10,720 bases of DNA from Phoronis ovalis (lineage: Eukaryota; Phoronida; Phoronidae), in NCBI GenBank assembly GCA_028565635.1, contig JAOXYB010060701.1:1-10720 (forward strand), in the 5' to 3' direction. A program made the position numbers and the translations under genes. The notes beneath the pieces are model-generated. The model was not told the origin of the DNA, did not search any database, and saw only the letters and a list, made by a program, of their open reading frames with translations. Shown piece by piece: positions 9,939 through 10,720 of this stretch (the stretch's first letter is position 1; every line of letters starts with the position of its first letter).

Positions 9939-9964
9939 CAAGAACCAGATGCTGTTGGTTCTTG
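9939..9964. repeat. Perfect 9-bp inverted repeat, potential hairpin
   Basis: CAAGAACCA (9939-9947) and its exact reverse complement TGGTTCTTG (9956-9964) flank an 8-nt spacer GATGCTGT. This is the longest perfect small-loop hairpin I found in the window, with about half G+C in the arms. It lies in a slightly GC-richer patch (about 9880-10060) with no open frame. It could be a structured RNA element, a transcription-factor site pair or a mobile-element end. No flanking repeat or target duplication is visible to choose between them. Confidence 0.5.
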
Positions 9965-10200
9965 TACACACTAATATTATACTGCCTTGCTAGAACTATC
10001 CCCGGGACTATCCAACTCAGAAGCAAGTAATTGTAGCTGTGTTCACTACCGGTAGGTGGAGCTTTTTAGTTAATTTTCGTTATTACTTTTAACTTTTTGT
10101 TATATCAAGAAAGCCTTAGTTTCATATTTGTAAAGGAAAACTCTTTAGATTTGGTAAAACATCTTCCTCTGCCTTTATATTAAGTGGCGCAACACCAATT

Positions 10201-10377
10201 TCAATATTTCCTGTTTTGATCACCAAAATGATTCACATTCATAAATAGGTCGGAATTGAAGATGAAGTAAATATTTGGGCTCAGGGTATCCTTGTGGTCT
10301 GTAAAAATGTCACAACGATATGTTCTCTGCATAGTCCATATCCGAAGCTCCAAATAGATAATGATTGTCGAGTTTAT
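10201..10377 (-). mobile_element. Relic of a Ty3/gypsy LTR retrotransposon, RT-RNase H region
   Basis: The minus frame is open for 58 codons between TAA (10378-10380) and TGA (10201-10203). Its peptide contains LELRIW (residues 9-14), a Y-R-C-D-I-F stretch leading into TDHK (26-29, encoded at 10291-10302), then a T-L and a hydrophobic IYFIF (36-40) followed by N-S-D-L. In the Pol polyprotein of Ty3/gypsy elements the RNase H domain has this same succession: a hydrophobic W-containing helix, a beta strand ending in TDHK or TDHx, then L and an aromatic-rich strand. The aspartate of TDHK is one of that domain's conserved acidic residues. Upstream (reverse transcriptase) and downstream (tether, integrase) sequence is not recognisable in any frame, and stops close in on both sides. 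This is an old, non-functional fragment. No LTR was identified. The match is from recognition of the motif, not from an alignment. Confidence 0.5.
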
Positions 10378-10478
10378 TTAAACAAACGAAAAAACATATC
10401 ACAGCATACCGGATGCATATAAAATTAAATGTAAAAAATCTACAATCTTACGTTTATTAGATCTTATTATAAACTATG

Positions 10479-10637
10479 CTCTCTCTGTCTCTCTCTGTCT
10501 CTCTCTCTGTGTCTCTCTGTCTCTCTCTGTCTCTCTCTGTCTCTCTCTGTCTCTCTCTGTTTCTCTCTCTGTCTCTCACTCTCTCTGTCTCTCTCTCTCT
10601 CTGTCTCTCTCTCTGTCTCTCTCTCTCTCTCTCTCTG

Positions 10638-10720
<83 letters not shown>
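10479..10720. repeat. CT/GT microsatellite with 10-bp higher-order period, running off the window
   Basis: From 10479 to the last base one strand is almost pure pyrimidine, broken by regularly placed G bases. The first part is built of the 10-bp unit CTCTCTCTGT: two copies at 10479-10498, a 12-bp variant, a shorter variant, then four perfect copies at 10521-10560. After that come single-base variants (a T at 10561, an A at 10578), then irregular G spacing. The last 48 bases (10673-10720) are uninterrupted CT. The gradient from interrupted to pure repeat suggests recent slippage at the right end. Polypyrimidine tracts of this kind can adopt triplex structures and are frequent breakpoints in assemblies. 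Confidence 0.97.

Noticed and set aside
10046-10055. Palindrome CTACCGGTAG
   Set aside because: About ten 10-bp palindromes are expected by chance in a window this size.

Overview
This window looks like an AT-rich (about two-thirds A+T by eye), gene-poor stretch of animal nuclear DNA. It has no long open reading frames, rRNA, recognisable tRNA, operon-style gene packing or CRISPR repeats. Open frames are short and mostly no longer than chance predicts for this base composition. What signal there is takes three forms: short frames bounded by splice-site-like sequences, decayed retrotransposon fragments, and a simple-sequence repeat. A cysteine-rich frame resembling single vWF-C-type domains, a LINE relic and a Ty3/gypsy relic would suit a mollusc or other lophotrochozoan, but no part of the sequence proves the taxon.

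Layout. Positions 1-6438 are almost featureless AT-rich DNA. They hold a weak exon candidate (3591-3643), a GC-rich hairpin (3254-3279) and a GC-richer island near 4010-4090. Positions 6439-6585 (minus) carry a relic resembling the C-terminal part of a non-LTR retrotransposon reverse transcriptase. Positions 6900-9010 (plus) are the best place to look for a host gene. A candidate exon at 7694-7778 has a good acceptor, a consensus donor and exactly one open frame. A second small candidate at 8965-9009 is in compatible phase, and a donor at 6973 would also join in frame. In the same interval, minus 7287-7457 encodes an unusually cysteine-rich 56-residue frame. Positions 10201-10377 (minus) contain a Ty3/gypsy-like RNase H relic with a TDHK motif. 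From 10479 to the last base the sequence is a CT/GT microsatellite that begins as a 10-bp repeat and ends as pure CT; the window may stop there because an assembly did.

No complete gene is present and no new biological system could be demonstrated. If the plus-strand exon candidates are real, most of 6973-9010 is intron and the surrounding DNA is intronic or intergenic. The two retroelement pieces are old and broken and are not expected to be functional.
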